From the NCBI GenBank assembly GCA_934180065.1, contig CAKPRA010000014.1:1-39094 (forward strand): a DNA stretch of 39,094 nt, read 5' to 3'. Below are positions 25,079 to 33,421 of the stretch, one piece after another (within the stretch, counting starts at the first letter, position 1; every line of letters begins with the position of its first letter). The notes beneath the pieces are model-generated. The model saw only the letters and a list, made by a program, of their open reading frames with translations, did no database searches and was not told where the DNA came from. The stretch is from an uncultured Clostridia bacterium (GTDB lineage: Bacteria > Bacillota > Clostridia > TANB77 > CAG-508). Made by a program: the position numbers and the translations under genes.

Positions 25079-25098
25079 AAAATAAGGAGGAAAGTAAG

Positions 25099-26766
25099 AT
25101 GGTAATAAAAAATATATTTAATATAAAAAATTATAAAGGATTGCCAGATGGGATAAAAATAAACTTTGAAGATACAACATACATAGTTGGAGATAATGCA
25201 AAAAACAAATCGACAATAGGTGGACTTCCAGCTTGGATTCTTACAGGATATAATTTGACAGGAAGCAATAAAGAACAAGTTGCCAATGATAATATTTTTG
25301 GTGCAAGAAATACAACTGCAAGTATGACAATAATAGATAATTCAGGAACAGAACATACAATAACGAGATGCAAAGGAAAAGATAATTTTGTTATGCTAGA
25401 TGAAATAAGGACAACACAAGAAGTATTGACTAGATATTATGGTGAAGTTCATGCTTTTCTGTGCAGTTATTATCCTGGATATTTTAGAAGTATGAAATTA
25501 ATGGAACAAAAAGAATTATTATTAAGAATATTGCCAGCAATTTCAGCAAAGGAAGCATTTGATTTATTAGCTGATGAAGAAAGAGAAACATTAGAGAAAC
25601 CAGTTGTAGATATACAAAGTTTTTGCAAGGCTAGAAGGTCTGAAATTAAAGAATTGGAATCTGACTTGGATAAATTATCAGGAAGTAGAAACATACTTAT
25701 ACAAACAGCAATACAAAAAGAAGATAGTACCAAAATATTTGAAAACCAAGAAAAATTAAATACATTGGAACAGGAATATGAAAATTTAATTCAAGATACA
25801 GATAATATACTAAATTTAGAAGATTTAGAAAAAAGTATATCAAAACTTGGTGAAAAAATAAATAATAATATAAATACCGAATTAAAGGATTTACAAACTA
25901 GGCAAAAAAAAGAATTAGATAATCTAGAAAATGTTTCTAATACTACATCAAAATGTCCAACTTGTAAGCAAGAGATAAAGAATGAAAATCTTATTAGTGT
26001 TCTAAAAATTACATATAAGAAGAATGTTAATACTATTGCTGATAAAATTGATAATTTGAAGAAACAAACGAAGGAATTAATGGAAAAAAGAAAGAAACAA
26101 ATGGAAGAGTATGAAATCATGAGAACACCAGAAATGCAAGAGAAAACAAAGAAAAGAGATGAGCTAAAAGAACAAATTGAAGGATTAAGAAAAGATAAAC
26201 AGGAAATAGATTTGTTTAATAAAGAAGTAGAAATAAAACATAATGATATAATTCAAGCTAAGAAAAAAATTGAGGAATTCAATCAATTAAGTGAAGAATT
26301 AGCTAATAAAATTAATAAGTATAACAAGCAAATTAAGATTGCCACAAAGCTAAGATTATTAATGATTGAGAAACAAATGAAAGATGTTAGAAAATATTTG
26401 AAAAATGTAACAATAGATCTTTATGAAATCGACAATGATACAGGAGAGATGAATGAAGTTTATGAAATAAAATATAAAGGAAGAAAATATGAGAAACTTT
26501 CAAAGTCTTATAAAATAAGAGCGGATATTGAACTTGCAACATTTATAAATAAAGTAACTAAAATTAATACAATGATGTTTATAGATGATGTAGAATCAAT
26601 TACACAAATAGCTACAGATTCTGATGTTCAAACAATACTCGCAATTGTTATAAAATATAATGATTTAGAAATTCTTTATGATTATTCAGATGTATTATTG
26701 AGAGAAAGAGATTCGATAAATAAAAAAATAGCAGAAAGTAGTGAGATATTTCAAAATGCTGCATAA
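25099..26766 (+). CDS. Rad50/SbcC-like coiled-coil ATPase with zinc hook
   Basis: 555 residues. Near the N-terminus, GDNAKNKST (31-39) occupies the P-loop position, but the second glycine is Asn36. Long coiled coils flank CPTCKQE (Cys286 and Cys289), a zinc-hook motif. LSKSYKIRADIELATFINK is in the signature-helix position, and MMFIDDVESI resembles Walker B. The layout matches the short Rad50-like ATPases of Firmicute phages and elements. No nuclease partner (SbcD) is adjacent. The changed P-loop could weaken ATP hydrolysis. GGAGGAAAG precedes ATG 25099. Confidence 0.8.
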   Translation: MVIKNIFNIKNYKGLPDGIKINFEDTTYIVGDNAKNKSTIGGLPAWILTGYNLTGSNKEQVANDNIFGARNTTASMTIIDNSGTEHTITRCKGKDNFVMLDEIRTTQEVLTRYYGEVHAFLCSYYPGYFRSMKLMEQKELLLRILPAISAKEAFDLLADEERETLEKPVVDIQSFCKARRSEIKELESDLDKLSGSRNILIQTAIQKEDSTKIFENQEKLNTLEQEYENLIQDTDNILNLEDLEKSISKLGEKINNNINTELKDLQTRQKKELDNLENVSNTTSKCPTCKQEIKNENLISVLKITYKKNVNTIADKIDNLKKQTKELMEKRKKQMEEYEIMRTPEMQEKTKKRDELKEQIEGLRKDKQEIDLFNKEVEIKHNDIIQAKKKIEEFNQLSEELANKINKYNKQIKIATKLRLLMIEKQMKDVRKYLKNVTIDLYEIDNDTGEMNEVYEIKYKGRKYEKLSKSYKIRADIELATFINKVTKINTMMFIDDVESITQIATDSDVQTILAIVIKYNDLEILYDYSDVLLRERDSINKKIAESSEIFQNAA

Positions 26767-26773
26767 GATGTTT

Positions 26774-26801
26774 AACTATTATAATAATAGTTATTTTTTT
26801 T
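26774..26801 (+). terminator. intrinsic terminator after the Rad50-like gene
   Basis: AACTATTA (26774-26781) pairs with TAATAGTT (26785-26792), then eight or nine T. Confidence 0.75.
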
Positions 26802-26823
26802 GCAAAAAATGGAGGAAAAAACA

Positions 26824-27582
26824 ATGTTAAAGATAAGAAGATTTTTAGAATATCATCAATGTTGCTCTTGTGGATATGAATTTTTATCTCAAAATGTAAT
26901 GAAAATTAATAATAAAGAATATATTTGTCGAAATTGTCGAATGGAAAATTATTATTCAACTAAAAATAGTGCAATACAAGGCAAAAAGACAAGTATAAGC
27001 TTTTCATTTGAATTTGAAACAGGAAGTAGAAATCCAGAATTATATGAATTACAAAAATATAATTTTATAGGTTGCTCAGATGGTTCTATTGCTGGATCAG
27101 AATGGAAAAGTCCTATTTATTATAATCGTAAAATATTTCATAATGTTTGCAGAAAAATTAATAAATTTGCCAAATTTGTCGATAGAAGCTGTGGGACTCA
27201 TCTTCATGTTGCAACTGACTACAAACACTTGATGGAAAAGTATAAAAATGAACTATTTCAACCTATTTTGAATGAAATGAAAAGTAATAGAGAACAAACA
27301 ATAAAATTTTGGGGCAGATATTTTGGATATTATTGTGAAGCAACATTACAGGATAGATATAGATATAACGCTTTTAATACTGTATCAAGTGTACAAACAC
27401 TAGAATTTAGACTTTTGAAATTTAGGAATGCAGAACAATACATAAGAGCATGTGATTTTTGCATAGATACAACAAAATATATAAATGCTTTTATAGGAAG
27501 AGAAGGATTTGATAGTGAACAGGCAAAAAAGATAGGAAATATTATTGCACAAAAGTATAAGGAGGTAGTAAAAAATGTGTAG
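26824..27582 (+). CDS. amidoligase-like enzyme with zinc ribbon
   Basis: 252 residues from ATG 26824; GGAGG lies 8 bases upstream. An N-terminal four-cysteine ribbon (C13/C16 with C35/C38) precedes a domain with SFEFETGSR, SDGSIAGSEWKSPI, SCGTHLHVATDY and QTLEFRLLKF. These blocks match the amidoligase family related to glutamine synthetase (acidic pair, DGS-x-EW-SP, CG-H-H). The following gene is a class II glutamine amidotransferase, the known partner for such ligases. They probably make an amide or isopeptide link on a protein or small molecule; the target is unknown. Confidence 0.75.
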   Translation: MLKIRRFLEYHQCCSCGYEFLSQNVMKINNKEYICRNCRMENYYSTKNSAIQGKKTSISFSFEFETGSRNPELYELQKYNFIGCSDGSIAGSEWKSPIYYNRKIFHNVCRKINKFAKFVDRSCGTHLHVATDYKHLMEKYKNELFQPILNEMKSNREQTIKFWGRYFGYYCEATLQDRYRYNAFNTVSSVQTLEFRLLKFRNAEQYIRACDFCIDTTKYINAFIGREGFDSEQAKKIGNIIAQKYKEVVKNV

Positions 27583-28312
27583 AGTAGCATTAATGAATAA
27601 AAAAGGTGAAAAAGAAATTGAAAGAATATATGGATTAACTAGATATTTAAAATTTCTAGAAAAGCAATTTGGAGGACATGGAAATGGTTTTTCATTAATG
27701 AAAAATGGGAAAATTATAAAATTAGAAAAAGGAGTTAAGCTAGATGTTAGAGATATTGCAAATGAAATGAAAAATACAGATTATGACTGGGCATTATTTC
27801 ATACAAGATTAGCTTCTGTTGGAGATAGAAACGATAGAAATTGTCATCCGTTTAGAAGAGGAACTACAGTTTTAGCAATGAATGGAACAGAAAGATCTGT
27901 TGAGTTTTTGAGTCATACAATGGATATTACAGATACGGAAGCTATAGTAGAAACAATAACTAAATATCATTTAGGTTTGGTAGCTTTAAAGAATTTTCAT
28001 AGTATATTTATGGGATTTTATAATAAAAAACCATTTGTTTTTACAGGAAACACCCAAAACATTAAAGTCCTTAACAACAGAAAAAAAAGAGCAATAGTAT
28101 TTGCATCAAGTTTTCCAAATGAATTCAAAAATACATACGAAACAACAGAAAAATTTTTATGGACTGGAGGAAATTTGCCTAATACATTAGTAAAAAGTAA
28201 AAAAATTCATTTTGAACCAAGATTTTTCAGCAATTATTTATACCATGATGATTTATATGGACAATGTTATTTGGAAGCATTAGAAGGGGAGGAACTTGAA
28301 GATGCAGTATAA
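27575..28312 (+). CDS. class II glutamine amidotransferase-like protein
   Basis: 245 residues starting MCRVALMNKKG: Cys2 is positioned to be the N-terminal nucleophile after Met removal. DWALFHTRLASVGDRNDRNCHPF supplies the Arg and His/Asn region of the glutaminase pocket, and TTVLAMNGT is a further conserved block. It overlaps the amidoligase by 8 bases and the next gene by 11 bases. It should release ammonia from glutamine, or act as a related N-terminal hydrolase, to feed or reverse the amidoligase reaction. Confidence 0.8.
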   Translation: MCRVALMNKKGEKEIERIYGLTRYLKFLEKQFGGHGNGFSLMKNGKIIKLEKGVKLDVRDIANEMKNTDYDWALFHTRLASVGDRNDRNCHPFRRGTTVLAMNGTERSVEFLSHTMDITDTEAIVETITKYHLGLVALKNFHSIFMGFYNKKPFVFTGNTQNIKVLNNRKKRAIVFASSFPNEFKNTYETTEKFLWTGGNLPNTLVKSKKIHFEPRFFSNYLYHDDLYGQCYLEALEGEELEDAV

Positions 28313-28787
28313 ATTTAATGTTAAAGATAAAAGGGATTTAAAAAAGCTTGAATTTAGTAAACGATTCATAAAATATCCTGATATGTTTTTGAGTGAAACT
28401 TGTTTAGTAAGAGTAAATAAAGATGATTTTTTTAAAGAAGATGAGTTTACAATACAAAGTAAATTTAAAATTCTACCAAGAAAGATATGTGTTTATGGTA
28501 AGAAAACAAAAACAAGAGAAGAAAACGATTTGTTTTTAAATTATTGGACTAATATATTTTTTAAAACAGTAGAAAACGGTAATTTATGCAAATATGATTT
28601 TTCCAAATGTAATTCAAAGTTAGAAATGTGTATTGGACTTCCATATGAATATAGATGTAATGCTTTTTCAGGTAGAGAATGGAATAGAAACAATATAATA
28701 AGTTTTTTATCATGTTTATTTGATAATGAATTAGAAGAGGCAGATTTTGAACAACAAGACTTTTTTGAAGAATTAATGGTAGCATAA
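28302..28787 (+). CDS. third protein of the amidoligase cassette, unknown
   Basis: 161 residues. ATG 28302 is chosen because GGGGAGG lies 9 bases upstream; an in-frame TTG at 28296 is less suitable. Contains KFKILPRKICVYGKKT and LEMCIGLPYEYRCNAF and an acidic C-terminus EEADFEQQDFFEEL. No domain recognised. Its overlap with the amidotransferase makes it a functional partner or a substrate candidate. Confidence 0.55.
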   Translation: MQYKFNVKDKRDLKKLEFSKRFIKYPDMFLSETCLVRVNKDDFFKEDEFTIQSKFKILPRKICVYGKKTKTREENDLFLNYWTNIFFKTVENGNLCKYDFSKCNSKLEMCIGLPYEYRCNAFSGREWNRNNIISFLSCLFDNELEEADFEQQDFFEELMVA

Positions 28788-28807
28788 AATTGAAAGGAGC
28801 AAAAGAG

Positions 28808-29110
28808 ATGAAACAAAAATATGAAGCAATTTTTATAATAAGATGTAATGAAGATAGTAAAAAGTTAGAAGAAACTATAGAAAAAATAAATAATATAGTT
28901 ATTTCTAACAGTTTTAATATTTATTATAAAGAAAATAAGGGAGAAAAGAAATTAGCTTATGAAGTAAAAGGTGAGAAAGAAGGAGTGTATTATTACATAA
29001 AATTTGAAACTTCTGAAAAAGTTAATAATAAACTAGACGAAATAGAAACGAAAATAAACACAATAGAAGATGTATTGAAATATATAATTATTAAGTTAAA
29101 TGAAGAATAA
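28808..29110 (+). CDS. rpsF: ribosomal protein S6 homolog
   Basis: 100 residues from ATG 28808, with GAAAGGAG upstream. KYEAIFIIRCNEDSKKLEETIEKI and GEKKLAYEVKGEKEGVYYYIKFE match bS6. It lies directly before SSB, the normal chromosomal order rpsF-ssb-rpsR, but rpsR is absent here. Carried on an element, it could be a diverged copy that regulates or modifies the host ribosome, or a passenger of the captured ssb operon. Confidence 0.8.
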   Translation: MKQKYEAIFIIRCNEDSKKLEETIEKINNIVISNSFNIYYKENKGEKKLAYEVKGEKEGVYYYIKFETSEKVNNKLDEIETKINTIEDVLKYIIIKLNEE

Positions 29111-29131
29111 AAATGAAAGGAAGAATGAAAA

Positions 29132-29542
29132 ATGAATAAAGTAATATTGATGGGAAGATTAACAAAAGATCCAGAGGTTAGATATACACAAAGTAGCAAT
29201 ACTTTAGTAGCAAGTTTTAATTTAGCCGTAAATAGAAGATTTGTAAAACAAGGAGAAGAGAGACAAGCTGATTTTATAAGTGTAGTTGCCTGGAGTAAAA
29301 TAGGAGAATTTTGTAGTAAATATTTTCAAAAAGGACAACAAGTAGGAATTATAGGAAGAATCCAAACAAGATCATGGGATGATGAACAAGGAAAAAAACA
29401 CTATGCAACTGAAGTTATTGCTGAAGAGGCTTATTTTGCAGATAGTAAAAAAGAAAATACTGGAGCGAATAATCCTTTTGATGCGTTTGATTCAACAGGA
29501 GCAAATGATTTTGAAATTCCACAAGACGATTTGCCTTTTTAA
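29132..29542 (+). CDS. ssb: single-stranded DNA-binding protein
   Basis: 136 residues. MNKVILMGRLTKDPEVRYT, FNLAVNR, ADFISVVAW, GRIQTRSWDDEQGKK and the acidic tail ending DDLPF are all diagnostic. It protects transferred single strands and recruits partners through its tail, and it probably works with the ERF and Rad50-like proteins upstream. GAAAGGAAG precedes ATG 29132. Confidence 0.96.
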   Translation: MNKVILMGRLTKDPEVRYTQSSNTLVASFNLAVNRRFVKQGEERQADFISVVAWSKIGEFCSKYFQKGQQVGIIGRIQTRSWDDEQGKKHYATEVIAEEAYFADSKKENTGANNPFDAFDSTGANDFEIPQDDLPF

Positions 29543-29557
29543 AACATAAATAAATTT

Positions 29558-29595
29558 GCGAAATGGGAAAGTAATAAAATACTTTCTCATTTTGC
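29558..29595 (+). terminator. long hairpin after ssb
   Basis: GCGAAATG and GAAAGTA (29558-29573) pair with TACTTTC and CATTTTGC (29580-29595) with one bulge. There is no long T run, so termination may be partial. Confidence 0.5.
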
Positions 29596-29613
29596 GTAAA
29601 TGGAGGAAATAAA

Positions 29614-29850
29614 GTGATAAAAAATTATAAATTAAAAAATGGAAAATATTTAAAAGTACAAGACACAGATGGTGGTTATGACTATACACTATATAATGAA
29701 AATAAAGAACTAATTGATGGAGGATTATTAGAAGAACCCAATTTGAGTGATGAAGAGGCATTAAAAGTAGTATTAGAATTCTTTGATATTCCTACAGATA
29801 TAGAATGTGAAGAATTGGACGAGGACATTGATGATGATAGTGATGAATGA
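29614..29850 (+). CDS. small acidic conserved element protein, GTG start
   Basis: 78 residues, GTG 29614 with GGAGG upstream. GKYLKVQDTDGGYDYTLYNENKELIDGG is reminiscent of short acidic domains found in large element polyproteins (LPD-type), but I am not certain. The acidic C-terminus (EELDEDIDDDSDE) could mimic DNA. It overlaps the region upstream of the methyltransferase gene. Confidence 0.5.
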   Translation: MIKNYKLKNGKYLKVQDTDGGYDYTLYNENKELIDGGLLEEPNLSDEEALKVVLEFFDIPTDIECEELDEDIDDDSDE

Positions 29851-29861
29851 TAGGAGGAACT

Positions 29862-30755
29862 ATGCAAAGTGTATTAAGTTATAAAGAACGAGGCTATTAT
29901 GGAAATTCTTTATATAGAGGTAATTGTTCTGGATTTGTTATTAAAGATTTAATAGAACATTTTTATCCAAAATCAAAACCTAAAAAATTCGTTGAAATTT
30001 TTTCAGGTGGAGGAACAGGAAAAGATGTTGCAAAAGAACTCAATATTAATAATAGCTTACATCTAGATTTAAACAATGGTTGGGATGCTTTGATTGATGA
30101 AATTCCAACTGGATCTGATTTTATATTTTCACATCCACCATATTGGGATATTGTAAAGTACGAAAAACAAAGAGGAAAATACAATATAAATGATTTGTCT
30201 AATAACATGAGTTATGAAGAATTTATAAAAAAATTAGATATAGTTAATGAAAAAATATATCATTCTTTAATAAATGGTGGCAGACATATTACATTAATTG
30301 GTGATGTAAGAAAAAACGGAAAATATTATAGTATTTTAAAAGATATGAAATGGTTTGGAGAACTAGAAAACCATATAATTAAAATACAACATAATTGTTT
30401 TTCAGATAATAAGAGTTATAGTAATAATTCTTTTATTGCAATAAAACATGAGCATATTTTAATTTTTAAGAAAAATAAAATATGGATTTTTAATACAAAA
30501 GTAACTAATACGATAAAAGAAAATATTATGAATTTAACAGAAATAACATGGAGAGATTTAATACAAGCAACGCTAGAATTTTTGAATAATAAGGCAAGTG
30601 TAGAACAGATTTATAATATTTTAAAAGAATCTAAAAAAGCTCAAAACAATAAATTTGTTAGAGAAAAAATAAGACAGACATTAAATAAGAATAAGAATTT
30701 TATAAAGAATGGCGATATTTGGTGTTTATGTATAGAGAAAAATGAGGAGGATTAA
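29862..30755 (+). CDS. DNA methyltransferase (N4/N6 amino type)
   Basis: About 297 residues. ATG 29862 is preceded by AGGAGG (29852-29857); an ATG at 29847 overlaps the previous stop and is less likely. EIFSGGGTGKDVAKEL (about 45-60) is the SAM-binding motif, and SHPPYWD (90-96) is the catalytic block of the amino-methyltransferases. A C-terminal helical domain with KKAQNNKFVREKIRQTL may read the target. No restriction enzyme is adjacent, so it is probably an orphan that protects the element from host restriction. Confidence 0.75.
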   Translation: MQSVLSYKERGYYGNSLYRGNCSGFVIKDLIEHFYPKSKPKKFVEIFSGGGTGKDVAKELNINNSLHLDLNNGWDALIDEIPTGSDFIFSHPPYWDIVKYEKQRGKYNINDLSNNMSYEEFIKKLDIVNEKIYHSLINGGRHITLIGDVRKNGKYYSILKDMKWFGELENHIIKIQHNCFSDNKSYSNNSFIAIKHEHILIFKKNKIWIFNTKVTNTIKENIMNLTEITWRDLIQATLEFLNNKASVEQIYNILKESKKAQNNKFVREKIRQTLNKNKNFIKNGDIWCLCIEKNEED

Positions 30756-30758
30756 GAA

Positions 30759-31142
30759 ATGGGAAAAGATGTGTATGTAAAAATTTATACAAAAGAAAAT
30801 AATAATATTTTAGTTTTTGAAGGGATTAATTCTGAAAATAAAGATTACTATTTTGCAAAAGGTAGCGTATTTGGATGCGGTGTTACAGGAAAAGAACATA
30901 TTTCAATTACAAAAGAAGCAAAAATATTAATGAGAAAAATATTTGAAACAGCTCAAAAAACAGGAGATGATTTAAGTTGCTTGGATTTATTTAAGCTTGG
31001 AGATGGTAGAATTCATTTGGGATGGATAGGAAAAAGATATACAGAAATAGATATAAGAACATTAGAAAAAGAAGGATTTTGGATAGGAACAGGTGAAATA
31101 ACACCAGATTTAAGTTTGATTGATGAATTACAAGAATTATGA
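30759..31142 (+). CDS. hypothetical protein
   Basis: 127 residues, 3 bases after the methyltransferase stop; GAGGAG lies inside that gene. GKDVYVKIYTKENNNILVFEG and LFKLGDGRIHLGWIGKRYTEID suggest a strand-rich small domain. No family recognised. A strong terminator follows. Confidence 0.5.
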   Translation: MGKDVYVKIYTKENNNILVFEGINSENKDYYFAKGSVFGCGVTGKEHISITKEAKILMRKIFETAQKTGDDLSCLDLFKLGDGRIHLGWIGKRYTEIDIRTLEKEGFWIGTGEITPDLSLIDELQEL

Positions 31143-31166
31143 ATAGAAAGAAGGAAATATGAAGAT

Positions 31167-31194
31167 AAAAAGGAGAAGTTATTCTCCTTTTTGG
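31167..31194 (+). terminator. intrinsic terminator
   Basis: AAAAAGGAGAA (31167-31177) pairs perfectly with TTCTCCTTTTT (31182-31192) around GTTA. Confidence 0.8.
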
Positions 31195-31207
31195 ATTGGA
31201 GAAATAA

Positions 31208-31927
31208 ATGAAACAAGATATTAATCCTAAGTATAGAAAATTTATAGATTTATTAGATTTTAGTAATGGAAAATATGATATTAAAGAAGTATTTAATGAT
31301 TTTGTTATTATATATGCAATTGCTATAAAAAATAAGTTTTACTATGAACAAGAAGATGAGGATATATATTTTTCAACTATAAAAAAATATGAAAAAGATG
31401 AATTAGACATTTTTCCAGAATTAATAGTTGAGTTACAAGAAATATATATGAAAGAAAGAGAAATAAGAGATGTTTTAGGAGAAATATATTTTCAAATAGG
31501 AAGTATAAAAAAAGGAAATAAACAGTTTTTTTCTCCTAAAAGTATAGGAATAATAAATAGTATTCTAGTACAGGTATACATGGTTAAAGAAGAAAAAGAT
31601 TTTAATACCATTTATGATCCAACATGTGGAAGTGGAACATTATTATTATATAGTGCAAAAACACTAATTGACAATAATATTGATTATACAAAAAAAGCAT
31701 TTTATTGGGGGCAAGATAATGATTTTGTTTGTTTTTGTATGGCTTATATACAGATGTCAGTATATGGGATGCCAGCTCTAGTCATTTTAGGTGATACAAT
31801 AAGTTTGCAGGAAAAAAAAGTGTATTATACTCCAGAGTTTTTTATAGGAGGCTGGAAGAAAAAGTTAGAAGAGAGAAGAAAAAACAATAATATAAAAGAT
31901 AAAGAAAGGTTTGATAAAAATGGTTGA
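31208..31927 (+). CDS. N6-methyltransferase-like protein without a visible NPPY motif
   Basis: 239 residues. FFSPKSIGIINSILV and YDPTCGSGTLLLYSA (motif I, Asp137) match the HsdM-type adenine methyltransferases. The usual catalytic NPPF/Y motif after the SAM site is not seen; the corresponding end reads YYTPEFFIGGWKKKLEE. It is much shorter than HsdM and has no specificity subunit beside it. It may bind SAM or DNA without methylating, perhaps as a decoy. It overlaps the next gene slightly. Confidence 0.65.
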   Translation: MKQDINPKYRKFIDLLDFSNGKYDIKEVFNDFVIIYAIAIKNKFYYEQEDEDIYFSTIKKYEKDELDIFPELIVELQEIYMKEREIRDVLGEIYFQIGSIKKGNKQFFSPKSIGIINSILVQVYMVKEEKDFNTIYDPTCGSGTLLLYSAKTLIDNNIDYTKKAFYWGQDNDFVCFCMAYIQMSVYGMPALVILGDTISLQEKKVYYTPEFFIGGWKKKLEERRKNNNIKDKERFDKNG

Positions 31928-32477
31928 TATAAAAGAATTTATAGAAGATTTAAAACAAAATATAAATGATATAACAAGGAGTGATTTACAAGGAATTGTT
32001 ATGGCTCGTTGCAAAGAAACTGGTGAAGATGAAGAAAAGCTATTACAAGAAATTGATAAGGAATTAAAAAAAGAAAGATTGCTAAAATTGAAATTAAATA
32101 TGAAAAAATTAATAGACTATATGGAAAATAATAGCGATTCTGAAGATATAATGTACCAAATTAGAATATTATTTGGAGATTATCGAACAGAAGATAATTA
32201 TGAAAAGGAAGGCGACTATTATGAAATGTACACAGCTAAATATGAAATTGAAAACAAAGTAGAAATACAAATTGAAAGCGGACCAGGAGACCGATGGGGA
32301 AATATGACAAGTCATGAAGGTACTGATATTGATATTGGAATTATAAAAAATAATAATGAAGAACAATCTTCATGGTTTGGAGTAGTTTATAAGAGTGAGT
32401 GTCAAAAAGAAGCTATAGAAAGACTAAAAAAAGAATTAGACAATGATGAATGTTTTGATTATAAAAATGAAAATTAA
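31920..32477 (+). CDS. hypothetical acidic protein
   Basis: About 185 residues from ATG 31920; AAAGAAAGG lies about 11 bases upstream. FIEDLKQNINDITRSDLQGIVMARCKETGED is helical. A strand-rich centre (YTAKYEIENKVEIQIESGPGDRW) and an acidic end follow. No family recognised. It is coupled to the methyltransferase-like gene. Confidence 0.5.
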   Translation: MVDIKEFIEDLKQNINDITRSDLQGIVMARCKETGEDEEKLLQEIDKELKKERLLKLKLNMKKLIDYMENNSDSEDIMYQIRILFGDYRTEDNYEKEGDYYEMYTAKYEIENKVEIQIESGPGDRWGNMTSHEGTDIDIGIIKNNNEEQSSWFGVVYKSECQKEAIERLKKELDNDECFDYKNEN

Positions 32478-32503
32478 AAGAGAGAAAAAATTCTCTCTTT
32501 TTT
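32476..32503 (+). terminator. intrinsic terminator
   Basis: AAAAGAGAGAA (32476-32486) pairs with TTCTCTCTTTT (32491-32501) around AAAA, with further T. Confidence 0.8.
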
Positions 32504-32516
32504 GATTGGATAAAGA

Positions 32517-32606
32517 ATGAAATTAAGAGTAAATGATGAATATAAAAATTTTTGTACGCCAGAATTTGCCTTAGGAGAATGGGATAAAAAATTGGAAAGG
32601 ATGTAA
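32517..32606 (+). pseudogene. 29-codon remnant resembling the end of the methyltransferase-like gene
   Basis: An ATG at 32517 reads MKLRVNDEYKNF and then CTPEFALGEWDKKLERM. This resembles YTPEFFIGGWKKKLEE near the C-terminus of the protein at 31208-31927, sharing TPEF, G-W and KKLE. It is probably a leftover of a duplicated copy. A conserved short peptide with its own role is possible but unproven. Confidence 0.45.
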
Positions 32607-32611
32607 ATAAA

Positions 32612-33124
32612 ATGAAATTAGTATTTAGCTTAGCTGTTATAACTAAAAAGGAGCAAAGAGTAGAAGAGTTAATAAAACCATATATTAGAAATAATGAAGA
32701 TTTATCATTATGTATAAAAGAACATAGAAATTATATATCAGGTATTATATTTGGAGACTTTGATACGGATTATGATAGTAAAGCAGTCATAATAAAAGAA
32801 GAAAAATCCGACAATAGTTGGTGTTATAGTGCAAATATAAAAGATGTAGACTGGGAAAAAATAGTTAAACTAGAAAATGAAGAATTAAAATACACAGGAA
32901 TTGATATAGAAAACGAGGGTGTTAACCTTGAAAAAAGATTTTGGTTTACGAATTCAATTATTACTCCAGATGGAGTTTGGCATGGTATGATACCGTTAAG
33001 CATTTTAACTATTGGATTTCAAAATCAAGACGCATGCAGAAATTATATTAAGGACTATTATACTAAATATATAAAACCATATGAAAATGATGGAAGGATA
33101 ACAATACTTAGTTGTAATGTTTAG
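32612..33124 (+). CDS. conserved element protein, paralog of the gene at 34357
   Basis: 170 residues, GAAAGGATG upstream. Its start (LVFSLAVITKKEQRVEELIKPY) and end (ITPDGVWHGMIPL to ITILSCNV) resemble the start and end of the protein at 34357-35153 (SHFSVAVFTDKYTNVEDLLEPF, VTPDGEWHEPGKMGWWG, LTIVDCHI). Such proteins recur in phage and element genomes near antirestriction genes; the function is unknown. This copy has no CGG and is in one frame. Confidence 0.6.
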   Translation: MKLVFSLAVITKKEQRVEELIKPYIRNNEDLSLCIKEHRNYISGIIFGDFDTDYDSKAVIIKEEKSDNSWCYSANIKDVDWEKIVKLENEELKYTGIDIENEGVNLEKRFWFTNSIITPDGVWHGMIPLSILTIGFQNQDACRNYIKDYYTKYIKPYENDGRITILSCNV

Positions 33125-33136
33125 GAGGAATTAAAA

Positions 33137-33421
33137 ATGGAAAAAGGAATAAAAAAATTTGTTAGTGATGCTAAAAAAACAATTAAAAGAGAAAAAATGG
33201 TAATAAATAGTTTAGATAGAGAAATTGCTGAATATGAAACCTTAATATGTGTAATAGGTCAAACAGAAGCAGCAGGGCAGGTACAATATTATAGAGAAAA
33301 GATAAATCAATGCTATTCAAAAATTGAAATTAGTATAGAAAATATAAAAAATAGTGAAGATAGAATTGCTACAATGAGAGCAATAGACAAAATTATTAAA
33401 AGGAGCGAAAAAAATGCTTAA
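33137..33421 (+). CDS. coiled-coil protein
   Basis: 94 residues, mostly a charged coiled coil (KKTIKREKMVINSLDREIAEYETL, YREKINQCYSKIEISIENIK). GGAGG lies upstream. It overlaps the ArdC start by 8 bases and may form a complex with ArdC. Confidence 0.55.
   Translation: MEKGIKKFVSDAKKTIKREKMVINSLDREIAEYETLICVIGQTEAAGQVQYYREKINQCYSKIEISIENIKNSEDRIATMRAIDKIIKRSEKNA

Noticed and set aside
29862..31927. A complete restriction-modification system
   Set aside because: No endonuclease or specificity subunit accompanies either methyltransferase-like gene, so orphan or decoy roles fit better.
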